A stretch of 10,424 nt of DNA from positions 1 to 10,424 of the forward strand of contig DAKU01000173.1 of NCBI GenBank assembly GCA_002508425.1. Reading direction: 5' to 3'. The notes beneath the pieces are model-generated. The model was not told where the DNA came from and did no database searches. It saw only the letters and a list, made by a program, of their open reading frames with translations. Within the stretch, counting starts at the first letter, position 1. Each line of letters opens with the position of its first letter. Source of the stretch: Methanosarcinaceae archaeon UBA470. Lineage in GTDB: Archaea > Halobacteriota > Methanosarcinia > Methanosarcinales > Methanosarcinaceae. The translations under genes were made by a program, and so were the position numbers. This document shows positions 1-6,386 of the stretch, in pieces.

Positions 1-1
1 T

Positions 2-313
2 ATTGGTGATGGGATTGTCATATCTCCCGGTGGTAGTATAGTATATTCCGAAAAGGCAATGAATTTCCTTAAAGAAAAGTCTATTATTATATTCCTGCAT
101 ACTCCTCTTTCGAAGGTCAAACAACAAATTGATAATCAGGAATCCAGAGGCATTGTAGGCTTAAAAGGTCGAAGTCTTGAGCAACTTTTTGCCGAAAGAT
201 TCCCACTCTACCAGAAATATGCAGACATGAGTATTAATATAGGGGATAAAGATACCGTTAGTTCTGTGGCAGGCAAAGTGGTGGAAGCTATTCGGTATGT
301 CCCGGAAAAGTGA
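2..313 (+). CDS. Shikimate kinase-family P-loop kinase (AroK type), C-terminal part
   Basis: The open frame enters from the left edge (first full codon at base 2) and supplies the last 103 residues. The start and the Walker A loop lie outside the window. An early PGGSIV stretch followed by Y-S-E resembles the GGG shikimate-binding strand of AroK enzymes. ERFPLYQKYAD near the middle resembles the conserved ERxPLYxEvAD segment whose Arg contacts shikimate. The lid segment reads RGIVGLKGR where AroK has RPLL, so this is a divergent subfamily. If it is a shikimate kinase it would phosphorylate the shikimate 3-hydroxyl in aromatic amino acid synthesis. Archaea usually use an unrelated GHMP-type shikimate kinase for that step, so the exact substrate is uncertain. 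The ATG at 59 is internal and is not a likely start. Confidence 0.7.
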   Translation: MGDGIVISPGGSIVYSEKAMNFLKEKSIIIFLHTPLSKVKQQIDNQESRGIVGLKGRSLEQLFAERFPLYQKYADMSINIGDKDTVSSVAGKVVEAIRYVPEK

Positions 314-420
314 GCATTGAGTCCGGTCTTACTTTGTATTTTTAGGTAAATTTAATTGTTGTTCATAATTTCTAATTCCAACACCATTATCTGTAGTAGG
401 TTTTAGCTAGCTTTTTGTTT

Positions 421-531
421 GCTATTATTTTTCAAAAAGTTATTACCATCAGATATATATAGCAAAATAATGTATCAAAAGTGTTACGAAAGTCTAAAAT
501 TATCATACTTTAATAATATTAGAGGAATAAT
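421..531 (+). promoter_or_regulatory. Promoter and ribosome binding site of cbiMN
   Basis: The 218-base gap between the kinase and cbiM holds no gene. A TATA-like run (gatatatata) lies at 452-461, which would put the transcript start near 485 and give a leader of about 45 bases. AGAGGA at 521-526 sits five bases before the ATG at 532 and is a good Shine-Dalgarno. A loose inverted pair, GCTAT at 421-425 and ATAGC at 459-463, flanks the TATA. It resembles, weakly, the stronger inverted repeat ahead of cbiO. No cobalamin riboswitch was recognised. Confidence 0.4.
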
Positions 532-1185
532 ATGCATATCCCTGACACATTCATACCTCTCTCACAGGCGATTATTTATTGGATAATTGCGCTGCCTTTT
601 ATTTTCATGGCTCTCAAATGGGCTGGAAAAGAAATGGATGACACGAAAGTTCCAATACTTGCTGCCCTTGCAGCAGGTATATTTGCGATTCAGGCCCTGA
701 ACATCCCTATCGGTATGGGTACCAGTGGGCACATGGTGGGAGCGACCCTTGTTGCTATCATATTCGGAAGTCCTTGGGCTGGCGTACTTGTGCTCACTCT
801 TGTTTTGCTTGTACAGGGTTTCGTGTTTGGTGATGGCGGCATCACTACTATGGGTGCTAACATCCTTAACATGGGAGTTATCTCTGGATTTGTGGGTTAC
901 TACACATTTGTCGCTCTCATGAACAGTAAACTCAACCTGAAGGTTTCCTCTTTCGTTGGTGCGTGGCTTGGTTTGCTCGTATCAGCTCTTGTGTGTGCGG
1001 TTCAGATGTACCTTGCTGGTACCTTCCCGCTGGTACCAGGATTAATTGCCATGGGTACATATCACTTTATCATAGGGCTAATCGGTGAAGGTCTCATCAC
1101 TGCTGTTGCGCTTAGTGCAATTGCAAGCTCAAGGCCCGATCTGCTGGAGAGTAAGTCACTGGCTAAGAGAGGTGTAAAAGCATGA
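532..1185 (+). CDS. cbiM: Cobalt/nickel ECF importer, substrate-binding membrane subunit CbiM
   Basis: This is the S component of a cobalt or nickel ECF transporter, an integral membrane protein that binds the divalent metal and passes it inward with CbiN, CbiQ and CbiO. The protein is 217 residues, normal for CbiM/NikM. It begins Met-His-Ile-Pro, the invariant N-terminus whose amino group and His2 are metal ligands. GTSGHMVGA places the third ligand His at residue 67, matching the Met1/His2/His67 arrangement known for NikM. About six hydrophobic segments follow (roughly 10-29, 40-58, 68-99, 107-130, 138-160, 165-195). The start is fixed by the MHIP motif and the AGAGGA site. The stop overlaps the cbiN start in ATGA. 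Sequence alone does not separate cobalt from nickel; the PDGLE motif of its partner is also common in nickel systems. Confidence 0.92.
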   Translation: MHIPDTFIPLSQAIIYWIIALPFIFMALKWAGKEMDDTKVPILAALAAGIFAIQALNIPIGMGTSGHMVGATLVAIIFGSPWAGVLVLTLVLLVQGFVFGDGGITTMGANILNMGVISGFVGYYTFVALMNSKLNLKVSSFVGAWLGLLVSALVCAVQMYLAGTFPLVPGLIAMGTYHFIIGLIGEGLITAVALSAIASSRPDLLESKSLAKRGVKA

Positions 1186-1499
1186 GCAAGAACGTTACTG
1201 TCACCCGTTCATCTAATATGAAATTCCTCTATGCAGGTATAGTCATAGCCCTAATACTTGCCGTACTTGCTCCTTTCCTGGCATCCCCTGATCCGGATGG
1301 TCTGGAAAGTGCTGCAGGTGGGCTAGTGGGTGAGGAAAAACTGGCAGAGATGGAAGAAGCAGGATCTGTTTTCTCTTCTCCAATGCCAGATTATGCCATT
1401 GAAGGTATGGGCAAATCCGGTGAAGTAGCTGCAATAGTTGCAGGGACTCTGCTTGTGTTGGGCATAAGTTATGGTTTAGGAAAAATAATCAAGAAGTGA
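1182..1499 (+). CDS. cbiN: Cobalt/nickel ECF importer small membrane subunit CbiN (PDGLE type)
   Basis: This is a 105-residue partner of CbiM. It has a membrane segment at about 15-33, then the PDPDGLE signature at 36-42 of the PDGLE/CbiN-type domain, an acidic extracytoplasmic loop, and a second membrane segment at about 82-101 ending in Lys-Lys. CbiN-type proteins have two membrane helices and insert metal-loop residues near the CbiM site, helping load the ion. The start codon overlaps the cbiM stop (ATGA) and has its own Shine-Dalgarno, GAGAGGTG at 1167-1174, seven bases upstream, so the pair is translationally coupled. The PDGLE motif is shared by nickel (NikN) and cobalt versions, so the metal stays open. 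Confidence 0.88.
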   Translation: MSKNVTVTRSSNMKFLYAGIVIALILAVLAPFLASPDPDGLESAAGGLVGEEKLAEMEEAGSVFSSPMPDYAIEGMGKSGEVAAIVAGTLLVLGISYGLGKIIKK

Positions 1500-1507
1500 A
1501 CTACTCA

Positions 1508-1530
1508 TTTCTTTAATCTTCTTTTTTGTT
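1508..1530 (+). terminator. Probable T-rich terminator of cbiMN
   Basis: Just after the cbiN stop is a pyrimidine run with six consecutive T at 1522-1527. Archaeal RNA polymerase commonly ends at such T-tracts without a strong hairpin. The position between two convergent operons supports the call. There is no experimental or covariation support. Confidence 0.35.
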
Positions 1531-1643
1531 CTAATTGCGGGGCTTTTCTAGTGCGTCCTGCTATTCATATATGATACGTTTTTGTGACAATCAGTAATTA
1601 GCTACACCAGATCTTATAGCATATCAGTTTCTTCAATTTGTGT

Positions 1644-2453
1644 CTAAGCCATAAAATAAGATGCAAGCAGTACTATAAGTGTGGTTCCAGAAAAGAGTAT
1701 ATCCAACATTTTCAGTTCTTTGTTGCGGATTTTCACGTTGCCGTTTTGTCCGTATCCTCTGCACAGCATGCTGATATATGTTCTTTCTCCCTGTTCGTAG
1801 GCCATTACAAAGATCGAACTGATTGTATACCCAATTTGCTCTAATATCCACTTGCGGTGGACATTCTTATTCCACATGTTGAACATACGGCACTTCTGAG
1901 CTGTACGAATACGTTTGAGAACACTCCAGAACAAAAACAGATACCGTACCATCATGGTAAGCAGCAATGCGATTTCCTTTGGGATGCCCAGCTGTCTTGC
2001 ACCTCCCACAATATCATGCATTTTTGTGGTGGATGAAAGCACAATTATTGCACTGATGCATACTATAAACTTTGCCAGCAGTGTTATTCCGAAGGCTAAA
2101 CCTTCGTATGTCATTGTTAGTCCTAGTGGTAGATCAAGTGGGTATTCTGTAAAGGAATCAAAAAATGGCTGTCTTACAAAAGGCTGGATCACAATTATCC
2201 CAAGTCCGAAGGGCAACACTGCCAGGAACCGAACTATAATATATACAGGATTCAGCCTTGCAATTGCCATCAGAATCATAAGGTATAACTCTACAAAGGT
2301 CAAACGCATTAGATTATTATCATGGACTCGGGGCAGGCTCACCACGAAAACTATTATCAGAATAGTGGCAAGAAGCTTCACACGGCTATCCAGCCGATGC
2401 ACGGGACTATTCTTGTAAGCTTCCCTTTCAATATCAGTGAGCGTTATTTCCAT
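1644..2453 (-). CDS. cbiQ: Cobalt/nickel ECF importer transmembrane coupling subunit CbiQ
   Basis: This is the T component of the ECF importer: a membrane protein that couples ATP hydrolysis by CbiO to movement of CbiM. The start of the mature reading, SPVHRLDSRVKLL, is typical of CbiQ/EcfT. Several hydrophobic segments follow. A cytoplasmic region carries VLKRIRTAQKCRM and later ERTYISMLCRGYG, the Arg-Gly coupling motif that contacts the ATPase. I chose the ATG at 2453 (269 residues) because AGAAGG lies seven bases upstream. A longer start at 2471 overlaps the cbiO stop in ATGA and would add six residues (MREGSC). It follows cbiO in the same transcript and faces cbiMN tail to tail across about 144 bases. 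Confidence 0.9.
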   Translation of the reverse strand: MEITLTDIEREAYKNSPVHRLDSRVKLLATILIIVFVVSLPRVHDNNLMRLTFVELYLMILMAIARLNPVYIIVRFLAVLPFGLGIIVIQPFVRQPFFDSFTEYPLDLPLGLTMTYEGLAFGITLLAKFIVCISAIIVLSSTTKMHDIVGGARQLGIPKEIALLLTMMVRYLFLFWSVLKRIRTAQKCRMFNMWNKNVHRKWILEQIGYTISSIFVMAYEQGERTYISMLCRGYGQNGNVKIRNKELKMLDILFSGTTLIVLLASYFMA

Positions 2454-2467
2454 GCAGCTGCCTTCTC

Positions 2468-3319
2468 TCATTCTCTGGATTCATTTAACAGCCTAAGGAT
2501 CTCATCCCTTGCATCAGTAGGTGTAACTTTTGTTTCCACATTCAGGCCCTCGGCCTTGAGGAGTTCAAAAACCTTTGCTATCCTGGGTATTCTCAGATGG
2601 ACTTGTTCCAGCAGTCCATGTTGTTTGAATATTTCGGTTGCTGTGCCCTGTGCTTCTATTTTGCCATGATGCATCAGGAAAACCCTATCAGCAAAAAGAG
2701 GCACCATGTCCACATCGTGAGTGGACAGGATTATTGTAATTCCAAGGTCACGGTTCATTGTCTCAATGACGTTCATTATATTTTCAGCACTCATCGGATC
2801 AAGTCCTGCTGTAGGTTCATCCAACACTATGACCTCTGGCCTCATAGCCAGGATACCGGCGATAGCAACACGTTTTTTCTGACCCCCACTAAGATGGTGG
2901 GGAGACCTGTCTTCCAGTCCCAGCATATTCACAAATCCCAACGCTTCTTTCACTCTTGAAGCAACATCTTCTTCGGAGAGTCCCATATTGATGGGCCCAA
3001 AAGCTACATCTTGTTCTACAGTGGGTGCAAGGATCTGGTCATCAGGGTTTTGGAAAACTATTCCTACGGTTTGACGCACTTGAACTATGTTTTTCTTTGA
3101 TATTGTCTCTCCATGAACTAACACCTCTCCTGAGTTTGGTTTAAGAATTCCATTCAAGTGCTTGAATAATGTAGATTTTCCAGCTCCATTGGCCCCCAAA
3201 AATGCTACTTTTTCTCCGGGATATATTTCCAGGTTTATGTCTTTGAGTGCCTCTATTTTGCTGTTCCCATAAGAATAGGAAAGTTTCCTAAGTTCAATGA
3301 TAGGTGTAGTTGATCTCAT
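2468..3319 (-). CDS. cbiO: Cobalt/nickel ECF importer ATP-binding subunit CbiO
   Basis: This is the ABC ATPase that energises metal import. All motifs are intact: Walker A GANGAGKS at residues 42-49, Q-loop FQNPDDQ, signature LSGGQKKR, Walker B VIVLDEPTAGLD and the switch His in STHD. FQNPDDQ and the C-terminal extension of about 60 residues are typical of CbiO/EcfA proteins. The ATG at 3319 (283 residues) is chosen because AAGGA stands just upstream. The frame is open to a GTG at 3343, which would add eight residues and has no clear ribosome site. cbiQ starts at or just past its stop, forming an OQ operon. CbiM and CbiN, needed for metal specificity, are on the opposite strand just beyond cbiQ. 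Confidence 0.93.
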   Translation of the reverse strand: MRSTTPIIELRKLSYSYGNSKIEALKDINLEIYPGEKVAFLGANGAGKSTLFKHLNGILKPNSGEVLVHGETISKKNIVQVRQTVGIVFQNPDDQILAPTVEQDVAFGPINMGLSEEDVASRVKEALGFVNMLGLEDRSPHHLSGGQKKRVAIAGILAMRPEVIVLDEPTAGLDPMSAENIMNVIETMNRDLGITIILSTHDVDMVPLFADRVFLMHHGKIEAQGTATEIFKQHGLLEQVHLRIPRIAKVFELLKAEGLNVETKVTPTDARDEILRLLNESRE

Positions 3320-3400
3320 GTTTCCTTGTTTAAATGTTCCCACATATGATTCTTTTTATGTAATAAAAATTTAAGAAATAACCGGTATCGTGTGAGAAAT

Positions 3401-3463
3401 GCCTATTATATTGTTACTATCTATGTAATTGATATGCAATAATAGGCTACATATTTATATATG
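3401..3463 (-). promoter_or_regulatory. Inverted repeat and TATA box in the divergent cbiO/ABC promoter region
   Basis: A perfect 9-bp inverted repeat, GCCTATTAT at 3401-3409 and ATAATAGGC at 3439-3447, is separated by 29 bases. Read on the - strand, a TATA-like element (ATATATAAATATG, 3463 to 3451) precedes it, so a cbiO transcript would start near 3427, inside the repeat. That is where a repressor would be expected to act. Leader length to the ATG at 3319 would be about 108 bases. The functional reading is inference from position. Confidence 0.4.
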
Positions 3464-3515
3464 GTGGTAAGCAAGAATAACTAATCTCTCTTCAGAAATC
3501 CATAAACAGACATTG

Positions 3516-3524
3516 TTTTTATAC
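3516..3524 (+). promoter_or_regulatory. TATA box of the orphan ABC ATPase gene
   Basis: TTTTTATAC is centred about 31 bases before the ATG at 3551, and no Shine-Dalgarno is seen between them. This spacing fits a leaderless or nearly leaderless transcript, which is common in archaea. It also argues for the ATG at 3551 over the TTG at 3539. Confidence 0.45.
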
Positions 3525-3550
3525 AATTATTCCCTTAGTTGTGTAATATT

Positions 3551-4360
3551 ATGCAGGATAGCTCTAATCATTCAGACACAGGTCATTTGATAGATTTCAG
3601 GAATATCACAGTTACTCGTAGTGGGAAAAAGATACTTGATTCTATTTCTCTGCAAATAGGCGTAGGTGAGAACGTTGCTATCATTGGTCCAAATGGCTCT
3701 GGAAAGTCTTCTCTCATCAAGACCATTACCAGGGAATATCGGCCACTTGTCAATTCTCCGAATGTTGCATGTCGTATTATGGGTAAAGAAAGATGGGATA
3801 TATTCGATCTCCAAAATTTGCTGGGTATAGTTTCAGGCGATCTGCAGCATGAATATACTCGTGACATTTGTGGCTATGAGGCCGTTTTATCTGGCTTTTT
3901 CAGTAGTATTGGGGTTTATAAAAATCATCGTGTTACCTATGAGATGAAGTGTATAGTCCAGACTGTAATGGATTTCTTGGAGATTTCTCATCTTCAGGAT
4001 AAATCTATTTCTCAAATGTCAACTGGTGAGGCAAGAAGGATACTTATTGCAAGGGCTCTGGTTCATGACCCTTTGGCCCTTGTGCTTGATGAGCCTGCTA
4101 ACAGTCTTGATCTGTATGGTCTTCACAAGTTCAGGGAAGTAATGCGCAGAATTGCAGCTGTCGGCAAAAGCATAATACTTGTAACTCACAATCTTCAGGA
4201 CATAATTCCAGAAATAGGAAGGGTCATTCTGTTCAAAGATGGGAAAATCTTCATGGATGGGCCAAAAGAACAGATTCTGACCTCCTCTAATCTTTCCTTA
4301 CTATTTGGATTGCCAGTGGAGGTCCAAAGTAAAGGTGAATATTACCGTGCCTGGTGTTGA
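3551..4360 (+). CDS. ABC transporter ATP-binding protein, ModF/YlmA-like (COG1119 type)
   Basis: This is a single nucleotide-binding domain of 269 residues. It has Walker A GPNGSGKS at residues 46-53, an ABC signature that reads MSTGEARR instead of LSGGQ, Walker B LALVLDEPANSLD and the switch His in VTHNLQD. The STGE signature with the following RR is what I associate with the ModF/YlmA branch rather than with CbiO. No permease or binding protein lies beside it, so its partner is unknown; it may act alone or with a distant membrane subunit. An upstream TTG at 3539 would add four residues but fits the TATA spacing less well. Its last 19 bases overlap the 3' end of the convergent MsrA-like gene. 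The ATPase call is sure; the substrate is not assignable. Confidence 0.88.
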   Translation: MQDSSNHSDTGHLIDFRNITVTRSGKKILDSISLQIGVGENVAIIGPNGSGKSSLIKTITREYRPLVNSPNVACRIMGKERWDIFDLQNLLGIVSGDLQHEYTRDICGYEAVLSGFFSSIGVYKNHRVTYEMKCIVQTVMDFLEISHLQDKSISQMSTGEARRILIARALVHDPLALVLDEPANSLDLYGLHKFREVMRRIAAVGKSIILVTHNLQDIIPEIGRVILFKDGKIFMDGPKEQILTSSNLSLLFGLPVEVQSKGEYYRAWC

Positions 4361-4884
4361 AGACCCTTTTTAGGAAAGTTCCTATTGATACCATTTTTTT
4401 TCATGGCATTGTGATTACTCTCTGGGACTTCTTTTTCAATCTTAAAGAAATGGGTTGCAGGTAATATTTGTGTGTTGATCTGACATTTGGTTTTTTCTGT
4501 TCTTTCTAATTTCTTTCTAGAACTGATTGCTTTTTCTCTCTGTTTTTCAGAATGGAAATATATGATCGATTTAAATTGTTTGTTATTTTCTTCAGACTTC
4601 AGTAAATATGTAGGGTCATGTAATTCCCAGAATAATTCAAGTAATCGCTCATAAGGAACTATTTTTGGATCAAAAACGATTTGCACGGCCTGTACCAAGT
4701 CAATTGTACTCTCTGTACCTCTTTCAAGCCGTGGGTATTGTACTTCATCTCCTGTGTATCCTGTGTAGGAAGTAATTATTCCTCTTACCTTGTTACGAAA
4801 TACTGCCTCTGCTTTCCAAGAGCTTCCAACAGCAAAAGTTGCAATTTCATACTCATTCTTGGGGATATTTTCGTGATTATTCAT
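4342..4884 (-). CDS. MsrA-like protein with substituted catalytic residues (putative pseudoenzyme)
   Basis: This 180-residue protein follows the peptide methionine sulfoxide reductase A pattern. It has an ATFAVGSSWKAEA opening where MsrA has ATFAGGCFWxxEA, then GYTGD, AVQIVFDPKIVPYERLLELFWELHDPT, and QFKSIIYFHSEKQ. The catalytic Cys of GCFW is Ser21. Aligning by spacing, the usual catalytic Glu of GHAE is Gln65, the Asp is Glu99 and the Tyr of QYRS is Phe104. Methionine sulfoxide reduction by the normal Cys-sulfenic mechanism is therefore unlikely, although the fold seems intact. The C-terminal tail is Lys/Asn-rich and lacks recognisable resolving cysteines. The start is set by a strong GGGGGGA site six bases before the ATG at 4884; the frame is open to 4959. 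The gene is convergent with the ABC gene and overlaps its end by 19 bases. Confidence 0.78.
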   Translation of the reverse strand: MNNHENIPKNEYEIATFAVGSSWKAEAVFRNKVRGIITSYTGYTGDEVQYPRLERGTESTIDLVQAVQIVFDPKIVPYERLLELFWELHDPTYLLKSEENNKQFKSIIYFHSEKQREKAISSRKKLERTEKTKCQINTQILPATHFFKIEKEVPESNHNAMKKNGINRNFPKKGLQHQAR

Positions 4885-4965
4885 TTTTAGTCCCCCCTTT
4901 TTTTTATTTCTTTCATGTTTAGTGTTCATTCTGTGTGGGGTTTGGATAATTGAACTCACAGTTAG

Positions 4966-4974
4966 TTATATTTA
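4966..4974 (-). promoter_or_regulatory. Possible TATA box of the MsrA-like gene
   Basis: Read on the - strand, AAATATAAC at 4974-4966 would place a transcript start near 4945, leaving a leader of about 60 bases that includes the GGGGGGA ribosome site at about 4891-4897. The region is AT-rich, so the match is weak evidence. Confidence 0.3.
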
Positions 4975-5092
4975 TCAAAATATAATAATCTTCCTCCAAT
5001 TAAAATTGTGTTATTCACTAATTGCTCTAGTGGGAGGGTATAAGAATTATTTATACGAAAAAGAAGCTTCCTTGGAATAATTTAAGAGTTTC

Positions 5093-5207
5093 TTTATATA
5101 TGTGGATGTACTTTCATCCATCATCCCAGATCTTTGTCACGACTGGGGTATAAATCCATAGAGGGGGCATGTTTCCGTGCCTCCTCACTTCCCTAAAGCA
5201 GTTTTTA
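5093..5207 (+). ncRNA. Candidate small structured RNA (three hairpins, TATA upstream, T-run downstream)
   Basis: A GC-richer block stands in very AT-rich surroundings. Hairpin 1 is TGGATG/CATCCA at 5103-5120 with a 6-base loop. Hairpin 2 is TCCCAG/CTGGGG at 5124-5148 with a 13-base loop. Hairpin 3 is GAGGGGGCA/TGCCTCCTC at 5161-5186, nine pairs with one G-T and an 8-base loop. A TATA-like TTTATATAT lies at 5093-5101 and a T-run at about 5202-5206. With normal spacing a + transcript would begin near 5120-5125, which includes hairpins 2 and 3 only. No open reading frame fits. It matches no RNA family I know, and C/D-box and riboswitch motifs were not found. The strand is uncertain, since the hairpins could also lie in a long leader of the - strand MsrA-like gene. 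Confidence 0.3.
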
Positions 5208-5434
5208 TCTTCTCTTAATGTTTGAACAATTTTTTAAATATTTTAATGATGGATATTTCATTGTTCTTAGTTGTGCTTTTTTCTTTTGAAATCACATTTT
5301 TGTTTTTTGCCCAATTCATCTCTTCCTTTCATATTCCATTTCATCAATATATTACTAAATTTCTATATTGGGGGGCAAGATCAAAACAGTGATTTATCTA
5401 AGGATAGTTTAGATGTTGACCTATTCTGGAGAAT
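5208..5434. other. AT-rich intergenic stretch, no gene recognised
   Basis: The + strand is strongly T-rich over most of its length, which gives only short Lys-rich open frames on the - strand. It may contain the 3' end and terminator of the KaiC-like gene, whose stop is at 5435. No repeat, tRNA or convincing promoter was seen. Confidence 0.4.
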
Positions 5435-6106
5435 TTAGCCTACTCTTTCTCTTGTATCAATGGCAATGCTCCTTCCTGTAACGTTGAAAGGTACCATTCT
5501 ATTAAACGGAGGATTGCCAGGCATCTTGGGAATGTTTATGTATCGATTTATTTTACTTCCCACATATTCTGTCCTGAACTGGATTATTCCGTCTGCCATA
5601 GCCCTTATAATTCTCTCCGAACGGTCAGTAAGTATCCCCATATCCGAAAGCAGCAGAAAAGTTGTTTTGTTTTCTCTACTCCTGGTAACAAAACAATTCA
5701 GTACATCTTTGATAGTACCTGTATCTTCTTCCATGAAAAGATGGGAAAAAGTATCAATGATACATACATCGGCAGTCAAAAGAGTGCTAAGATAAGGGTT
5801 CAGCATCTCGTTGGCATCTGTAGGCACATTTAGATCTTTCTTGCAGATATCCAACAGAGAATTCAATTCATTAAAACTTCCCAATATTGTGAAATTATTT
5901 TTTTCATTATCTGGTGTAGATATAGATATGTGATTTTTAACATCTTCTTGGGAGCGCGTAGTAGAAATATATACTATCTTTTTCACATCATGAAGCAGTT
6001 CCTTCACTGCCATCTGCACCAAAACGCTTTTGACATTACCCATGTCTTCTTCGACCAACAGTACTACATTTCCGGGTATATTGCCTAATCCAAGATTTGC
6101 AAGCAT
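5435..6106 (-). CDS. RecA/KaiC-superfamily protein with degenerate Walker A
   Basis: This 223-residue protein has the layout of a small KaiC/RAD55/FlaH-like domain. The N-terminal segment NVVLLVEEDMGNVKS (residues 13-27) sits where KaiC-like proteins have LxxGxPGxGKS. The first and third Gly of the motif are Glu and Val, while Gly23, Lys26 and Ser27 remain. A Walker B-like strand, ADVCIIDTFSHLF, carries Asp118. Later come FLLLSDMG and DGIIQFR, which resemble the strand and tail order of KaiC domains. Such proteins in methanogens are generally annotated as RecA-superfamily ATPases of unknown or signalling function. ATP binding may be weak or lost here. The start at 6106 gives a leader of about 26 bases from the TATA at 6153-6164, without a clear Shine-Dalgarno. 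No partner gene is adjacent, and the exact function is unknown. Confidence 0.7.
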   Translation of the reverse strand: MLANLGLGNIPGNVVLLVEEDMGNVKSVLVQMAVKELLHDVKKIVYISTTRSQEDVKNHISISTPDNEKNNFTILGSFNELNSLLDICKKDLNVPTDANEMLNPYLSTLLTADVCIIDTFSHLFMEEDTGTIKDVLNCFVTRSRENKTTFLLLSDMGILTDRSERIIRAMADGIIQFRTEYVGSKINRYINIPKMPGNPPFNRMVPFNVTGRSIAIDTRERVG

Positions 6107-6152
6107 TGATTATCTACAAGTAAAGCATGCTACTTAAACCGTGGCATCTCTC

Positions 6153-6164
6153 AAATATATATGT
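6153..6164 (-). promoter_or_regulatory. TATA box of the KaiC-like gene
   Basis: Read on the - strand, CATATATATTTG lies about 50 bases before the ATG at 6106, giving a predicted start near 6132 and a short leader. Confidence 0.45.
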
Positions 6165-6311
6165 TTATGTTATTATGTTGTTCGTAGATCAATGCTTTAG
6201 GAAGAAAGTAAGTGTTGTCTAAATTAAGAAAAACTAGTATACCATAAATTAAGGGTCTAATAATCCAAAAATGTTCAGATCAAAAAACTCTCAAGAAGAA
6301 AGGATTTTTAG

Positions 6312-6386
6312 TGCTCCGATGGGGATTCGAACCCCAGTCGCAGGAGTGAGAGTCCTGCATGATTGGCCGTGCTACACTATCGGAGC
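6312..6386 (-). tRNA. tRNA-Glu (anticodon CUC)
   Basis: On the - strand a 75-base cloverleaf folds fully. The acceptor is GCTCCGA/TCGGAGC with discriminator A. The D arm contains the Glu-typical GTGTAG...GGCCAATCAT. The anticodon stem is CAGGA/TCCTG around the loop CTCTCAC, so the anticodon is CTC and it reads GAG. The variable loop is CGAC, and the T arm is TGGGG/CCCCA with loop TTCGAAT. No CCA is encoded (the next bases are CTA), so the nucleotidyltransferase must add it. No intron is seen. A T-rich stretch downstream on the - strand (about 6282-6287) may end the transcript. Confidence 0.96.

Noticed and set aside
314..531. Cobalamin riboswitch ahead of cbiM
   Set aside because: The region is AT-rich without the B12-box or the expected GC-rich helices.
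690..922. Open frames on both strands inside cbiM
   Set aside because: They overlap a strongly supported membrane protein in other frames and have no ribosome sites.
1015..1039. Repeated GCTGGTACC within cbiM
   Set aside because: It falls in codons of a conserved membrane protein and is explained by the encoded residues.
1915..2959. Long + strand open frames across cbiQ and cbiO (167, 115 and 120 codons)
   Set aside because: They are antisense shadows; cbiQ and cbiO carry all family motifs on the - strand.
5103..5207. C/D-box RNA or riboswitch identity for the hairpin block
   Set aside because: No CUGA D box on either strand and no complete RUGAUGA C box; no conserved riboswitch core could be matched.
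5267..5344. 25-codon Lys/Arg-rich open frame on the - strand (begins MKWNMKGRDELGK)
   Set aside because: The strand is A-rich, which yields Lys codons by chance; there is no Shine-Dalgarno and no similarity I recognise. A leaderless reading is possible but unsupported.
6312..6386. tRNA-Glu as an integration site for a mobile element
   Set aside because: No duplicated tRNA 3' end, integrase or phage-like gene is present in the window.
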